From Candidatus Microgenomates bacterium (GTDB taxonomy: Bacteria; Patescibacteria; Microgenomatia; JADHYG01), in the NCBI GenBank assembly GCA_016782545.1, contig JADHYG010000021.1, positions 1-16,687 on the forward strand: DNA of 16,687 nucleotides, read 5' to 3'. Positions 1-5,633 of the stretch are shown here, one piece after another. How positions within the stretch are numbered: the stretch's first letter is position 1; each line of letters opens with the position of its first letter. The position numbers and the translations under genes are program-made. The notes under the pieces were generated by a model, which was given only the letters and a program-made list of their open reading frames with translations, had not been told where the DNA came from and searched no databases.

Positions 1-195
1 ACTCACTACTTGAACATTGCTTTTTTGGTTGAGGTAAAGGCAAAAGCCTGTTTAGCTCATCAAAGTCAGCGACCAGAGCAGTTTCAACCAGTTCCTTTAA
101 AAGTTTGGTATCAGCTATTTGACAAAGAATGTTTACACTTGGTAAACTTAAAAAGAAAATATCGATTTCATTTACAAAAAACTTTTTTTGTCTAA
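1..195 (+). CDS. 3' end of an unidentified gene (possibly Nudix-like)
   Basis: An open frame runs in from the left edge (first full codon ACT at position 1) and stops at TAA 193-195, giving 64 visible residues, so the true start lies outside the window. The fragment begins THYLNIAFLVEV and contains a PEQFQPVPLKVWYQLFD segment. This alternation of a hydrophobic strand and a later 'F..VPL' turn resembles the C-terminal half of Nudix hydrolases, where a strand is followed by a 'W.pldeL' element, but the Nudix box itself would be upstream and cannot be seen. The downstream PqqD-like gene starts 3 nt after the stop, so the two are probably co-transcribed. The Nudix suggestion is weak; what is secure is only that this is a coding 3' end. 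Confidence 0.5.
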   Translation, partial: THYLNIAFLVEVKAKACLAHQSQRPEQFQPVPLKVWYQLFDKECLHLVNLKRKYRFHLQKTFFV

Positions 196-198
196 TCT

Positions 199-483
199 AT
201 GATGCTGAAATCAACAACAAAAATAAAAAGAAACAAAGAAACAATGTTTAAGGAAATTGAAGGAGTGGTTTATATTCTAGATCCTCGAAAGGCAACCATC
301 CATACTTTAAATAAAACCGCCTCTTTTATTTGGAGAAAACTTAGAACCACTCATTCAATAAAAAAAATTGTTGATTTAGTATGTGATCGGTTTGAAGTCA
401 AAAAGGAAAGAGCTCAGAGTGACGTAATGAAGTTCATTTCAAAGTATTTGAAAGAAGAATTCTTGCAAGAAGTGCAGATTTGA
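199..483 (+). CDS. PqqD-like peptide-binding (RRE) protein
   Basis: A 94-residue protein matching the PqqD / RiPP recognition element fold from end to end: a first strand pair 'FKEIEGVVYILDPRKATIHTLN' (residues 17-38), the conserved 'LN.TAs.IW..L' helix (37-48), a 'SIKKIVDLVCDRFEV' helix with a D-x-x-x-F-x-V turn (53-67), and the long final helix (68-86) ending in 'EEFLQE'. Family members bind leader peptides and hand them to a modifying enzyme; others occur in surface polysaccharide loci together with HPr-kinase-like and nucleotidyltransferase-like proteins. The start at ATG 199 keeps the normal N-terminal strand. ATG 244 would cut it off, and neither start has a clear Shine-Dalgarno. The gene ends 19 nt from the end of a convergent small peptide gene, an attractive candidate partner. 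It is not evidence for PQQ synthesis: no pqqA, pqqC or pqqE is visible. Confidence 0.85.
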   Translation: MMLKSTTKIKRNKETMFKEIEGVVYILDPRKATIHTLNKTASFIWRKLRTTHSIKKIVDLVCDRFEVKKERAQSDVMKFISKYLKEEFLQEVQI

Positions 484-502
484 ATCGGATTGATTGGTTA
501 TC

Positions 503-613
503 TCACGACGCAGTTCCGCCTTCTCCAGTGCCGATTTTTATTTTTTCTACTTTTTCTTCTGGAGCTTGATATTTTTCTTTACGGGTTTTGTGGAATTTTT
601 CATCTTTTTTCAT
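503..613 (-). CDS. 36-aa peptide with YxxP motif, candidate RiPP precursor
   Basis: Reading the minus strand from ATG 613-611 to TGA 505-503 gives a 36-residue peptide: it begins MKKDEKFHKTRKEK, continues with YQAPEEKVEKIK and ends IGTGEGGTAS. The first two thirds are highly charged (Lys/Glu rich), and the tail is Gly/Thr/Ser rich. Residues 15-18 form a Y-x-x-P motif, the feature recognised by PqqD-like RRE proteins in many lasso-type leader peptides, and a PqqD-like gene lies tail-to-tail 19 nt away. Expression signals are the best in the window: a 10-nt Shine-Dalgarno (622-631) and a TTGACA-17-TACTAT promoter (670-698). A canonical lasso core is not present, because the tail is too short and its only Glu (residue 31) cannot sit at core position 7-9. 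It could instead be another kind of RiPP precursor or a small structural or regulatory protein. The gene being real is likely; the RiPP role is inference. Confidence 0.7.
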   Translation of the reverse strand: MKKDEKFHKTRKEKYQAPEEKVEKIKIGTGEGGTAS

Positions 614-621
614 GAATTCTT

Positions 622-631
622 TCACCTCCTT
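622..631 (-). promoter_or_regulatory. Full-length Shine-Dalgarno of the small peptide gene
   Basis: On the minus strand the sequence AAGGAGGTGA lies 8 nt before ATG 613. It matches ten consecutive bases of the anti-Shine-Dalgarno complement. Most genes in this window have weak sites or none, so this strong one supports translation of the short gene and fixes its start. Confidence 0.85.
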
Positions 632-669
632 GCTTATTTTGTATCAAATGTTTTTATGCTACTATAAAC

Positions 670-698
670 ATAGTAAGCAAAAAAAATTGATTTGTCAA
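670..698 (-). promoter_or_regulatory. Sigma-70-type promoter for the small peptide gene
   Basis: Reading the minus strand, a perfect TTGACA (-35, at 698-693) is followed after exactly 17 nt by TACTAT (-10, at 675-670; 4 of 6 consensus bases). Transcription would start near 663, leaving a leader of about 50 nt before ATG 613. The promoter overlaps the ribosome binding site of the divergent glycosyltransferase gene starting at 708, so firing in one direction might affect the other. A weaker plus-strand candidate is TATAAA at 663-668 with a poor -35 (TTGTAT, 639-644). Confidence 0.65.
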
Positions 699-707
699 GG
701 ATCGAAA

Positions 708-1745
708 ATGAATGTTTCTGTTATTATTCCTACCAGAAATAGGGCTGAGATTTTAAAAAAGACTCTTAGTGCTTTAGTTAAGCAAGTGGATCGAGAAGAC
801 GAAGTTTTGGTTGTTGATAATGGCAGTTTGGACAATACATGGGAGGTTGTTTCTTGGTTTCAAAGCAAATTCTCGGTTAAGTATTTTTTTGAACCCCAAA
901 AAGGCCCTTCTTTTGCTAGAAACTTAGGCGTTAAAAGGGCAAGAGGTGAGATTATTGCTTTTTTGGATGACGATTGTGTTGTTCAAAAAAACTGGCTGTC
1001 AGAAATTAAAGCTCTTTCTCGCCGTTCAGCGAAAGGCATCGTTTATCAGGGAAAAATCGTTCATCATTTTTCTGAAAAGAATTTTTTAAGTGAGCAGTTT
1101 GCTTTAAGGAATAAGAAAGATTGGAGGAGAATTAGGCAAAGATCCAGTTTTAAAAAAGGGGGCTATCTACAATTTCTGCTCGCTGGCAATTTTTTTCTCA
1201 GAAAAAAGATTTTGGGAAAATTAGATTGTGTTTTTGATGCCAAGCTTTTTCCTTTCATTGGCGAAGAAAGAGATTTAGCCGCAAGACTTCAGCTTGCTGG
1301 CTGCAAAATAGTTTATGCCTCCCAAGTTGCCGTCAGACATCTTCAACCAAAGGGGTCAATCTTTAACATACCCAGGGTAGCCTTTCTTTACGGAAGAACA
1401 GAGGGGATTCTTAACGCAAAATATGGGGCCAAGCCGAAAATAGCCGGACTGTTCAAAAAGGAAATTGCCTTTATTGCCCAAAAGCCATCTTTGCTCAAAA
1501 GAACCTTTGGAATGGCCAATCATTTTTTGAAAAAGGGAAAAGCGGTCTATCTTGGTGCAGCTTTTTATTTTTTTGTCAGAGAAACGATTTATGTTGTAGG
1601 AAGACTTTACGGAAGAATGATAATAAAAGTTTTGCACTTTTTAAAACTCCCACCGTCCGAGGAGTGGTCGACGTTTCGACCCCACCTCGGAGGTGAAAAG
1701 TGCAAAACTTTAGTAACAATTTATCTTTCAAAAAAACGAATGTAG
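708..1745 (+). CDS. Family 2 glycosyltransferase
   Basis: A 345-residue GT2 (GT-A fold) enzyme, predicted to transfer a sugar from a nucleotide-sugar donor to a growing glycan at the inner membrane face. It opens with the family strand 'VSVIIPTRNR' (3-12). It has 'VVDNGS' (35-40) for nucleotide binding, 'GPSFARNLGVKRARGEIIAFLDDD' with the metal-binding DDD at 87-89, and an acidic 'GEERDLAARL' (185-194) in the position of the catalytic ED motif. There are no clear membrane spans apart from a hydrophobic stretch near 280-297. The start at ATG 708 is chosen because AAGGA lies 7 nt upstream and the GT2 fold begins at once; an in-frame extension to 588 would cross the peptide gene and its promoter and adds nothing recognisable. 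The last part (about residues 307-335) is encoded by a large hairpin, and the stop lies 25 nt inside the convergent ABC ATPase gene. The native C-terminus may therefore have been altered. Confidence 0.88.
   Translation: MNVSVIIPTRNRAEILKKTLSALVKQVDREDEVLVVDNGSLDNTWEVVSWFQSKFSVKYFFEPQKGPSFARNLGVKRARGEIIAFLDDDCVVQKNWLSEIKALSRRSAKGIVYQGKIVHHFSEKNFLSEQFALRNKKDWRRIRQRSSFKKGGYLQFLLAGNFFLRKKILGKLDCVFDAKLFPFIGEERDLAARLQLAGCKIVYASQVAVRHLQPKGSIFNIPRVAFLYGRTEGILNAKYGAKPKIAGLFKKEIAFIAQKPSLLKRTFGMANHFLKKGKAVYLGAAFYFFVRETIYVVGRLYGRMIIKVLHFLKLPPSEEWSTFRPHLGGEKCKTLVTIYLSKKRM
1626..1711. repeat. 86-nt near-continuous hairpin, possible bidirectional terminator or small mobile hairpin
   Basis: A perfect 16-nt inverted repeat, AAAGTTTTGCACTTTT (1626-1641) and its complement (1696-1711), encloses a GC-rich stem CACCGTCCGAGG (1651-1662) against CCTCGGAGGTG (1685-1695), which has one bulged G. 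Inside that is GGTCGA / TCGACC (1666-1671 / 1676-1681) with a CGTT loop. It begins 9 nt downstream of the ABC ATPase stop and lies inside the 3' end of the glycosyltransferase frame, between two convergent genes. That position suits a bidirectional terminator, but it is far longer and more layered than a usual one and its composition differs from the surroundings. Confidence 0.8.
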
Positions 1746-2458
1746 GCCTTGATTACCTTTTCAGTTTTATCTAAGAGTTTGATTTTTCCTTTGTGAAGCC
1801 ACAGGCATTTTGGACAAAGTTCTTTTAGCAGTTTTTCATTGTGAGAGACAGAGACAACTGTTTTTTTAGCAAAAAGCTCTTTAACTCTTTTTTGGCATTT
1901 TTCCTGAAACGAGCGGTCTCCGGCCGAGAGAACCTCGTCGACAATTAAAATATCCGGGTCAGCGTGAATGGCAATTGAGAATCCCAAACGGAGCATCATG
2001 CCGCCTGAATAAGTATAAAAAGGAGCATCGATAAAGTGATGAAGACCGGAAAAATCAATAATAGCCTTAAATTTATCTTTAATTTCCGCTCGAGTCATTC
2101 CTAAAAGAAGTCCGTTGATGTTTATGTTTTCCTCGCCAGTTAAGTCAGGATGAAAACCAGCAGTGAGTTCAATTAAAGAAGCAACTCTCCCTTTGGTTTT
2201 TACTATGCCGGTAGTCGGAGTGGTGATTTCAGAGATGATTTTTAATAAAGTTGATTTGCCGGCGCCATTTGGGCCGATAATACCCAATCTTTCTCCTTTT
2301 TTAACCTGAAGATTGATATCTTTTAAGGCCCAAAACTCTTCCTTTTTTTTGAAAAAAGATTCCACGAACGTTGGTTTTTGGTGATGAAGAATATATTTTT
2401 TGGAAAGATTTTCAATCTTTATTGCTAATTGCTGATTGTTAATTGTTAATTGATTCAT
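1721..2458 (-). CDS. wzt: Polysaccharide ABC exporter, ATPase subunit (Wzt/TagH/KpsT type)
   Basis: A 245-residue ATPase that would drive export of a lipid-linked glycan with the permease at 2999-3778. It has Walker A GPNGAGKST (62-70), a signature YSGGM (150-154), Walker B ILIVDE (170-175) followed by the D-loop SAGD (178-181), and the H-loop histidine in SVSHN (206). The early 'FWALKDINLQVKKGERLGIIG' and 'GFHPDLTGEENI' segments are typical of the Wzt/TagH branch. There is no C-terminal carbohydrate-binding domain, so substrate choice is probably not by end-cap recognition. The first dozen residues (MNQLTINNQQLA) are encoded by an AT-rich repeat arm (2424-2452), not by ancestral sequence; the family fold begins at 'IKIENLSKKY'. 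No Shine-Dalgarno is seen. A repeat element and a four-helix-bundle cassette of about 540 nt separate it from its permease gene. Confidence 0.93.
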   Translation of the reverse strand: MNQLTINNQQLAIKIENLSKKYILHHQKPTFVESFFKKKEEFWALKDINLQVKKGERLGIIGPNGAGKSTLLKIISEITTPTTGIVKTKGRVASLIELTAGFHPDLTGEENININGLLLGMTRAEIKDKFKAIIDFSGLHHFIDAPFYTYSGGMMLRLGFSIAIHADPDILIVDEVLSAGDRSFQEKCQKRVKELFAKKTVVSVSHNEKLLKELCPKCLWLHKGKIKLLDKTEKVIKAYIRFFER

Positions 2459-2524
2459 ATTGATAGGTAATCGTTGATGGACACAACTTAATCTTCTATT
2501 AACTATTAACCATTAACTATTATC
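2424..2524. mobile_element. ORF-less repeat element with the same arms as the four-helix cassettes
   Basis: The arms 2424-2452 (starts GCTAATTGCTGATTG) and 2496-2524 (ends ACTATTATC) are imperfect inverted repeats, 22 of 29 positions by my manual alignment, around a loop of 43 nt with no ORF of note. The left arm is also almost identical to the left end of the adjacent cassette: 2421-2454 and 2535-2568 match at 33 of 34 positions. The ATPase start codon (2458-2456) lies in the loop and its first codons lie in the arm. This looks like a shortened, MITE-like relative of the neighbouring cassette, or the scar of an earlier insertion. Mobility is inferred, not shown. Confidence 0.55.
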
Positions 2525-2535
2525 TATTGAGATTA

Positions 2536-2986
2536 TTGCTAATTGCTGATTGTTAATTGTTGATTGATTTTTCATTTTTCTAGATATTTATTAGTTAAAC
2601 TAATGAGATTATTGATTTCTTTAGGAAGTTTTCTGAGAAGATTAAGTATTTTATCTGACTCCGTTTTAGCAACAAGCTTTCTTTTATCCGCTTTCTTAGC
2701 CCAATGAGCCGATTCAAATACAGATGCCCGAGAGTTGTAATAGAACTTAATTTTGTCCTTCTTATGATATCTTCCAAAACCCTCTGCTATGTTGGCCGCG
2801 ATTGAGTCAATGGCGCTGACAAACTGTGCTCCCAAAGTTCTTTTATCAAACCATTTCCACTTAGAGACTATTTCATAGACAATGTCAGATAGCTCTGAAG
2901 CAATTTTATAGGCAGTGATATCTTCTAGTTTTAAGTATTTTTTCATTCAATTATTCTATTGACAATTAGCAATTAACTATTAACGA
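2536..2986 (-). mobile_element. Repeat-bounded four-helix-bundle cassette A
   Basis: A 124-codon gene (2572-2946, minus) is bracketed by AT-rich inverted ends: 2536-2567 (begins TTGCTAATTGCTGATTG) and 2955-2986 (ends AACTATTAACGA). They pair at 23 of 32 positions by manual alignment, with a few more G-U pairs possible in RNA. A second cassette at 10644-11119 has the same architecture and matching ends (25 of 33 positions between the upstream ends). Cassette A lies between the permease and ATPase genes of one exporter, normally adjacent, in the same direction as both. The layout resembles 23S rRNA intervening sequences, which also combine a base-paired stem with a four-helix-bundle ORF, but here it sits between protein genes. 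No target duplication could be identified because the flanks are low in complexity. Confidence 0.6.
2572..2946 (-). CDS. Four-helix-bundle protein (S23 / 23S rRNA intervening-protein family)
   Basis: A 124-residue protein of the TIGR02436/S23 type. The family core is visible as helix 1 'AYKIASELSDIVYEIVSKW' (12-30), helix 2 'LGAQFVSAIDSIAANIAEGFGRYHKKDK' (38-65, with the signature SIAANIAEG), helix 3 'FYYNSRASVFESAHW' (68-82), and a last helix near 98-121. Family members form pentameric four-helix bundles with a positively charged surface. They are known from rRNA intervening sequences and, as the relative Avd, as a partner of diversity-generating reverse transcriptases; the function of free-standing copies is unknown. 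No reverse transcriptase or variable-repeat pair is present here. It is about 70% identical (88 of 124 by manual count) and equal in length to the copy at 10682-11056. Alternative: a stand-alone nucleic-acid-binding adaptor. Confidence 0.88.
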   Translation of the reverse strand: MKKYLKLEDITAYKIASELSDIVYEIVSKWKWFDKRTLGAQFVSAIDSIAANIAEGFGRYHKKDKIKFYYNSRASVFESAHWAKKADKRKLVAKTESDKILNLLRKLPKEINNLISLTNKYLEK

Positions 2987-2998
2987 TTAATTATTTTT

Positions 2999-3778
2999 TT
3001 ATAACCAATCACTAAAATATTTTGATCTGTTTCTAAACAGAATGACGCTGAAAATGAAAATGCAAATAATTAACAAAAATTGGCCGACTAAAATTGAGTA
3101 AGGGAAGCTGCCGTGACCAACAACCGTTTTTTGTAAAGAAGTAAAGATGCCTGAAAGCGGGTTGAGATAAAAAATTGTCTGAAGCCTTTGGGGAATAATA
3201 GAAAGGGGATAAAGAGCCGGAGTGACATAAAACCAAATTAAGATTAGAGCTTGAGTAAAAAAGGCAACATCGCGCCAGAAAACATTAAGACTTGAGGTAA
3301 TCAAGGAGACGGCGGCGGTGAAAACGAGAAGAAAGAACAGATTAGTAAGGAACAAAAGAAAATTCAAAGGAATAAAGATCTGCCATTTGCCAGTAACAGC
3401 TAAAAAAATTAATAACAAAAATAAAGAAGTCAAGAGGTGAAAGAAGTTAGAAAGAACAATTGAAAGAGGAATAATCTCTCTTGGGAAAGAGGATTTTTGG
3501 ATTAGGCTTCGCTCATAGACGATGGAGGGAGTAGCTTTATTAACACTTAAGGCAAAAAAATTCCAGGGTAAAAGACCAGCAAATAAAAAAAGATAATAGT
3601 CTTTAATGCCAAAGCGAAAGATTAAAGAAAAAACAAATCCCATGACGAGCATTTGGATGATGGGATTTAGAAACATCCATAAAAATCCCAGAACCGCATT
3701 TTTATAACGGGATTTAATCTCCTTTTGGGTGAAGGCAAAAAGAAGTTCAAAAAATTGTCTGGCGGTTGCTTTTCTCAT
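2999..3778 (-). CDS. wzm: Polysaccharide ABC exporter, permease subunit (Wzm/TagG/KpsM type)
   Basis: A 259-residue ABC-2 permease that would form the membrane channel for glycan export with the ATPase at 1721-2458. Family hallmarks are the amphipathic N-terminus 'FAFTQKEIKSRYKNAVLGFLWMFLNP' (15-39), a first long hydrophobic stretch (about 34-54), the cytoplasmic coupling segment 'YERSLIQKSSFPREIIP' (88-104), hydrophobic spans near 107-128, 137-160 and 174-190, 'VFWRDV' (166-171), 'YLNPLSG' (204-210), and a last span near 229-248. Six spans are expected. The start at ATG 3778 gives the usual family length. The gene is divergent from the DUF4330-like gene across 39 AT-rich bases that contain TATAAT boxes in both directions. 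The downstream ATPase gene is displaced by repeat elements, so the two subunits are still co-directional but no longer adjacent. Confidence 0.92.
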   Translation of the reverse strand: MRKATARQFFELLFAFTQKEIKSRYKNAVLGFLWMFLNPIIQMLVMGFVFSLIFRFGIKDYYLFLFAGLLPWNFFALSVNKATPSIVYERSLIQKSSFPREIIPLSIVLSNFFHLLTSLFLLLIFLAVTGKWQIFIPLNFLLFLTNLFFLLVFTAAVSLITSSLNVFWRDVAFFTQALILIWFYVTPALYPLSIIPQRLQTIFYLNPLSGIFTSLQKTVVGHGSFPYSILVGQFLLIICIFIFSVILFRNRSKYFSDWL

Positions 3779-3789
3779 CTTTCTATATT

Positions 3790-3812
3790 ATTATAGCCTA
3801 AATTATTATAAT
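3790..3812. promoter_or_regulatory. Back-to-back TATAAT boxes between divergent genes
   Basis: The 39-nt gap between the permease start (3778) and the DUF4330-like start (3818) has TATAAT on the plus strand at 3807-3812, and on the minus strand at 3795-3790, with a second minus copy at 3810-3805. The plus-strand box would place the transcription start at or next to ATG 3818, giving a leaderless mRNA; the minus-strand box would give a leader of only a few bases. I see no good -35 hexamer for either, and the stretch is simply very AT-rich, so support is moderate. Confidence 0.4.
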
Positions 3813-3817
3813 CTAAA

Positions 3818-4678
3818 ATGACTTTTAGTAAAAGCAAACAAAATTTTTGGCAAAAGATTGGCAGGTTGAGAAAGAAAATTGGCGCTTTTGAGATCTTGAT
3901 TGGATTTTTAATTCTAATGGGTTTGGGCTGGGTGATGGTCAAGACCAAAAGTAAAGAGAATTGGGCAAGAACTGAGGTGAGAGTTGTTTCTACGAGCACT
4001 GGTTGGACATATGCTGGTCAAGCGCCACCATATTGGGTAAGTGAATCATTTAAAGTTCAAGATAAGGAGTTTGATTCTTCGGGCAAGTTAATAGCAGAAG
4101 TATTGAAAATAAAAAAATTAGAATTCGGTGGCGAGAGTAAAGATGTTTATCTTACTTTTAATCTTAAGGTTTCAAAAAACAGAAAGACAAGCAAATTAGA
4201 GTTTAAAAACAAACCCTTAGAAATCGGGGGACCAATAGAACTTCATCTTTCTAATACTTATGTTTACGGTTTGGTCACTTTTGTTGAGGGGCTTAAAGAT
4301 GAAAGGAAGGAAAAAGAGTTCGTGGTTAAAGCGATTTGGATGAACACTTTTCCTTGCCAGGCCGAAGCAATTCCTGTCGGCGGAAAGATGGAAAATGGAC
4401 CAGGCGAGGTAATTGCTGAGATTTTAGATAAAAAGATTGAGCTGGCCGAAATAGTGGTGACAACTGATCGGGGAGAGGTTTTGGCAAGAAAAAATCCAAC
4501 CAGAAGAGATGTGACTTTAAAAATCAAGATAAAAGTTAAAGAACAAGGAGGAGTTTGGTATTTTTATGAGCATAAGAAGGTTAAAGTAGGAGAAGGTATT
4601 TCTCTTTATCTTCCGGGAATTGATTTTCATCCGATGATAAAGGAGATCTTTGACCTTGAAGGGAATAAAATTTACTAA
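3818..4678 (+). CDS. Membrane-anchored protein with two similar halves (DUF4330-like)
   Basis: A 286-residue protein with one N-terminal membrane anchor (about 23-42, 'AFEILIGFLILMGLGWVMV') and an extracytoplasmic part built of two similar units. Unit 1 (about 51-157) and unit 2 (about 164-285) each have an opening strand, a 'G[KE][LV]IAE[VI]L' element (89-96 and 196-203), charged strands of alternating Lys/Glu, and a closing glycine turn before a hydrophobic strand (GGPIELHL; GEGISLYL). This resembles DUF4330 proteins, whose function is not known; the assignment is from pattern only. The next gene starts 2 nt after its stop and also encodes a membrane-anchored outside protein, so the two form a small operon. 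No Shine-Dalgarno is seen, but a TATAAT box 6 nt upstream suggests leaderless translation. A role at the cell surface, perhaps in the glycan pathway, is inferred from location alone. Confidence 0.6.
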   Translation: MTFSKSKQNFWQKIGRLRKKIGAFEILIGFLILMGLGWVMVKTKSKENWARTEVRVVSTSTGWTYAGQAPPYWVSESFKVQDKEFDSSGKLIAEVLKIKKLEFGGESKDVYLTFNLKVSKNRKTSKLEFKNKPLEIGGPIELHLSNTYVYGLVTFVEGLKDERKEKEFVVKAIWMNTFPCQAEAIPVGGKMENGPGEVIAEILDKKIELAEIVVTTDRGEVLARKNPTRRDVTLKIKIKVKEQGGVWYFYEHKKVKVGEGISLYLPGIDFHPMIKEIFDLEGNKIY

Positions 4679-4679
4679 G

Positions 4680-5633
4680 ATGAAAAAAATAAGTAAGCTT
4701 AGGAAAAAACAGATAATTGTTTTAGCTATTCTATTAATAGTTTTAGTGGGGGCATTTTTTTGGCTGAAGCCAAGTTTTTTTAAACAGGAAAAATCTTTAT
4801 CCAAGAAAGAGGGGTCTGAAATTACTTCTGGTCCAAAAACTCAAGAGACTTTCTATAAAGCAGATAAAGTTTTAACTTTTGCGGTCATTGGTGATATTCA
4901 CATGGGAGCAGAACCTTCAGTAGAGCCATTGTTAAAGGAAGCTTTAGAAAAAGCAAAAAATTATCAAGCAGAATTTGTTATCTTGATTGGTGATTTAACC
5001 AAAAACGGCGCTTTAGAAGACTTCCTGGCACTGAAAGAAATTTTAGATGGTTCTGGTCTCACTTATTATCTTATTCCTGGAAATCATGATATTGGCAGAG
5101 AAGCAGGAGGAAGAGGCTTTGACTATTTTCAAGAACTTTTTGGGTCGACTTATCAAGAAGTTGTCTATAAATTAAAAGAGAGTAAAGCGTCTTCAAAAAT
5201 GACCAAGAAAGTGCGGCTTTTTTTACTCGACACCTCGAGCCTCGGCAAGGGCGAGATGATTATCAATAAAGAGGAATGGTTATGGATAAAGCAAAAATTA
5301 GATAATAATGTAGAGGATCCAAGTGAATTGAGATTGGTTTTTAGTCAGACTCCCTTTGACAAATTTGGCTGGACAGAATCTATTTATTTGCGAGAGTTTT
5401 TTTGTGAAAGTTATGTTGATGGTTTCTTTGAAGCCGATGTTCATAGAACAGAGTTTTTCTATCGGGCTTGTCCAATTCCTGGCTGGGAGGAAAAGGCGAA
5501 TGTTGCTCAAGCTTTCCCAACCTTTAAACCTGGAGCGTTATTTGAACCAGACAATGAATTTCCTGGATTTTTGATGATGGAGTATTTTGACAATCATTTT
5601 TTCGATATAAAAAAAGTTTTCGTTGGCGATTGA
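4680..5633 (+). CDS. Membrane-anchored metallophosphoesterase-like protein, degenerate second half
   Basis: A 317-residue protein with a basic N-terminus and a membrane anchor (11-29), then a calcineurin-like phosphoesterase domain facing outside. The first half keeps the metal motifs: 'GDIH' (D72, H74), 'GDLTKNG' (D105) and 'GNHD' (N135, H136). The second half looks impaired. Where the family has V-x-H-x-P there is 'VFSQTPF' (Gln 223), and where it has G-H-x-H before a strand there is 'ADVH' (252-255), keeping only the last His. It may bind one metal, act on an unusual substrate, or be a non-catalytic binder. ATG 4680, 2 nt after the previous stop, is taken as the start; TTG 4650, 4 nt after AGGAG, is an alternative that adds 10 residues. 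The 3' end overlaps the convergent gene by 40 nt. Confidence 0.75.
   Translation: MKKISKLRKKQIIVLAILLIVLVGAFFWLKPSFFKQEKSLSKKEGSEITSGPKTQETFYKADKVLTFAVIGDIHMGAEPSVEPLLKEALEKAKNYQAEFVILIGDLTKNGALEDFLALKEILDGSGLTYYLIPGNHDIGREAGGRGFDYFQELFGSTYQEVVYKLKESKASSKMTKKVRLFLLDTSSLGKGEMIINKEEWLWIKQKLDNNVEDPSELRLVFSQTPFDKFGWTESIYLREFFCESYVDGFFEADVHRTEFFYRACPIPGWEEKANVAQAFPTFKPGALFEPDNEFPGFLMMEYFDNHFFDIKKVFVGD

Noticed and set aside
503..613. Small peptide as a canonical lasso-peptide precursor
   Set aside because: The YxxP leader feature fits, but the tail is too short and no Asp/Glu is placed 7-9 residues after a plausible core start. No cyclase or B2 protease is visible.
588..707. In-frame extension of the GT2 gene upstream of ATG 708
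   Set aside because: It would run over the peptide gene's start and its promoter, has no ribosome binding site, and adds residues unlike any GT2 N-terminus; ATG 708 has AAGGA at good spacing.
2421..2568. AT-rich repeats as a CRISPR array
   Set aside because: The repeats are few, imperfect, partly inverted and lack regularly sized unique spacers; no cas genes are present.
2536..2986. Four-helix-bundle protein as Avd of a diversity-generating retroelement
   Set aside because: No reverse transcriptase, template repeat or variable repeat is present near either copy; the sequence fits the S23-type branch better.
4517..4804. Minus-strand 95-codon reading frame
   Set aside because: It lies across the ends of two well-supported plus-strand genes and has no family pattern or ribosome binding site; other minus-strand frames inside the plus operon were dropped for the same reason.
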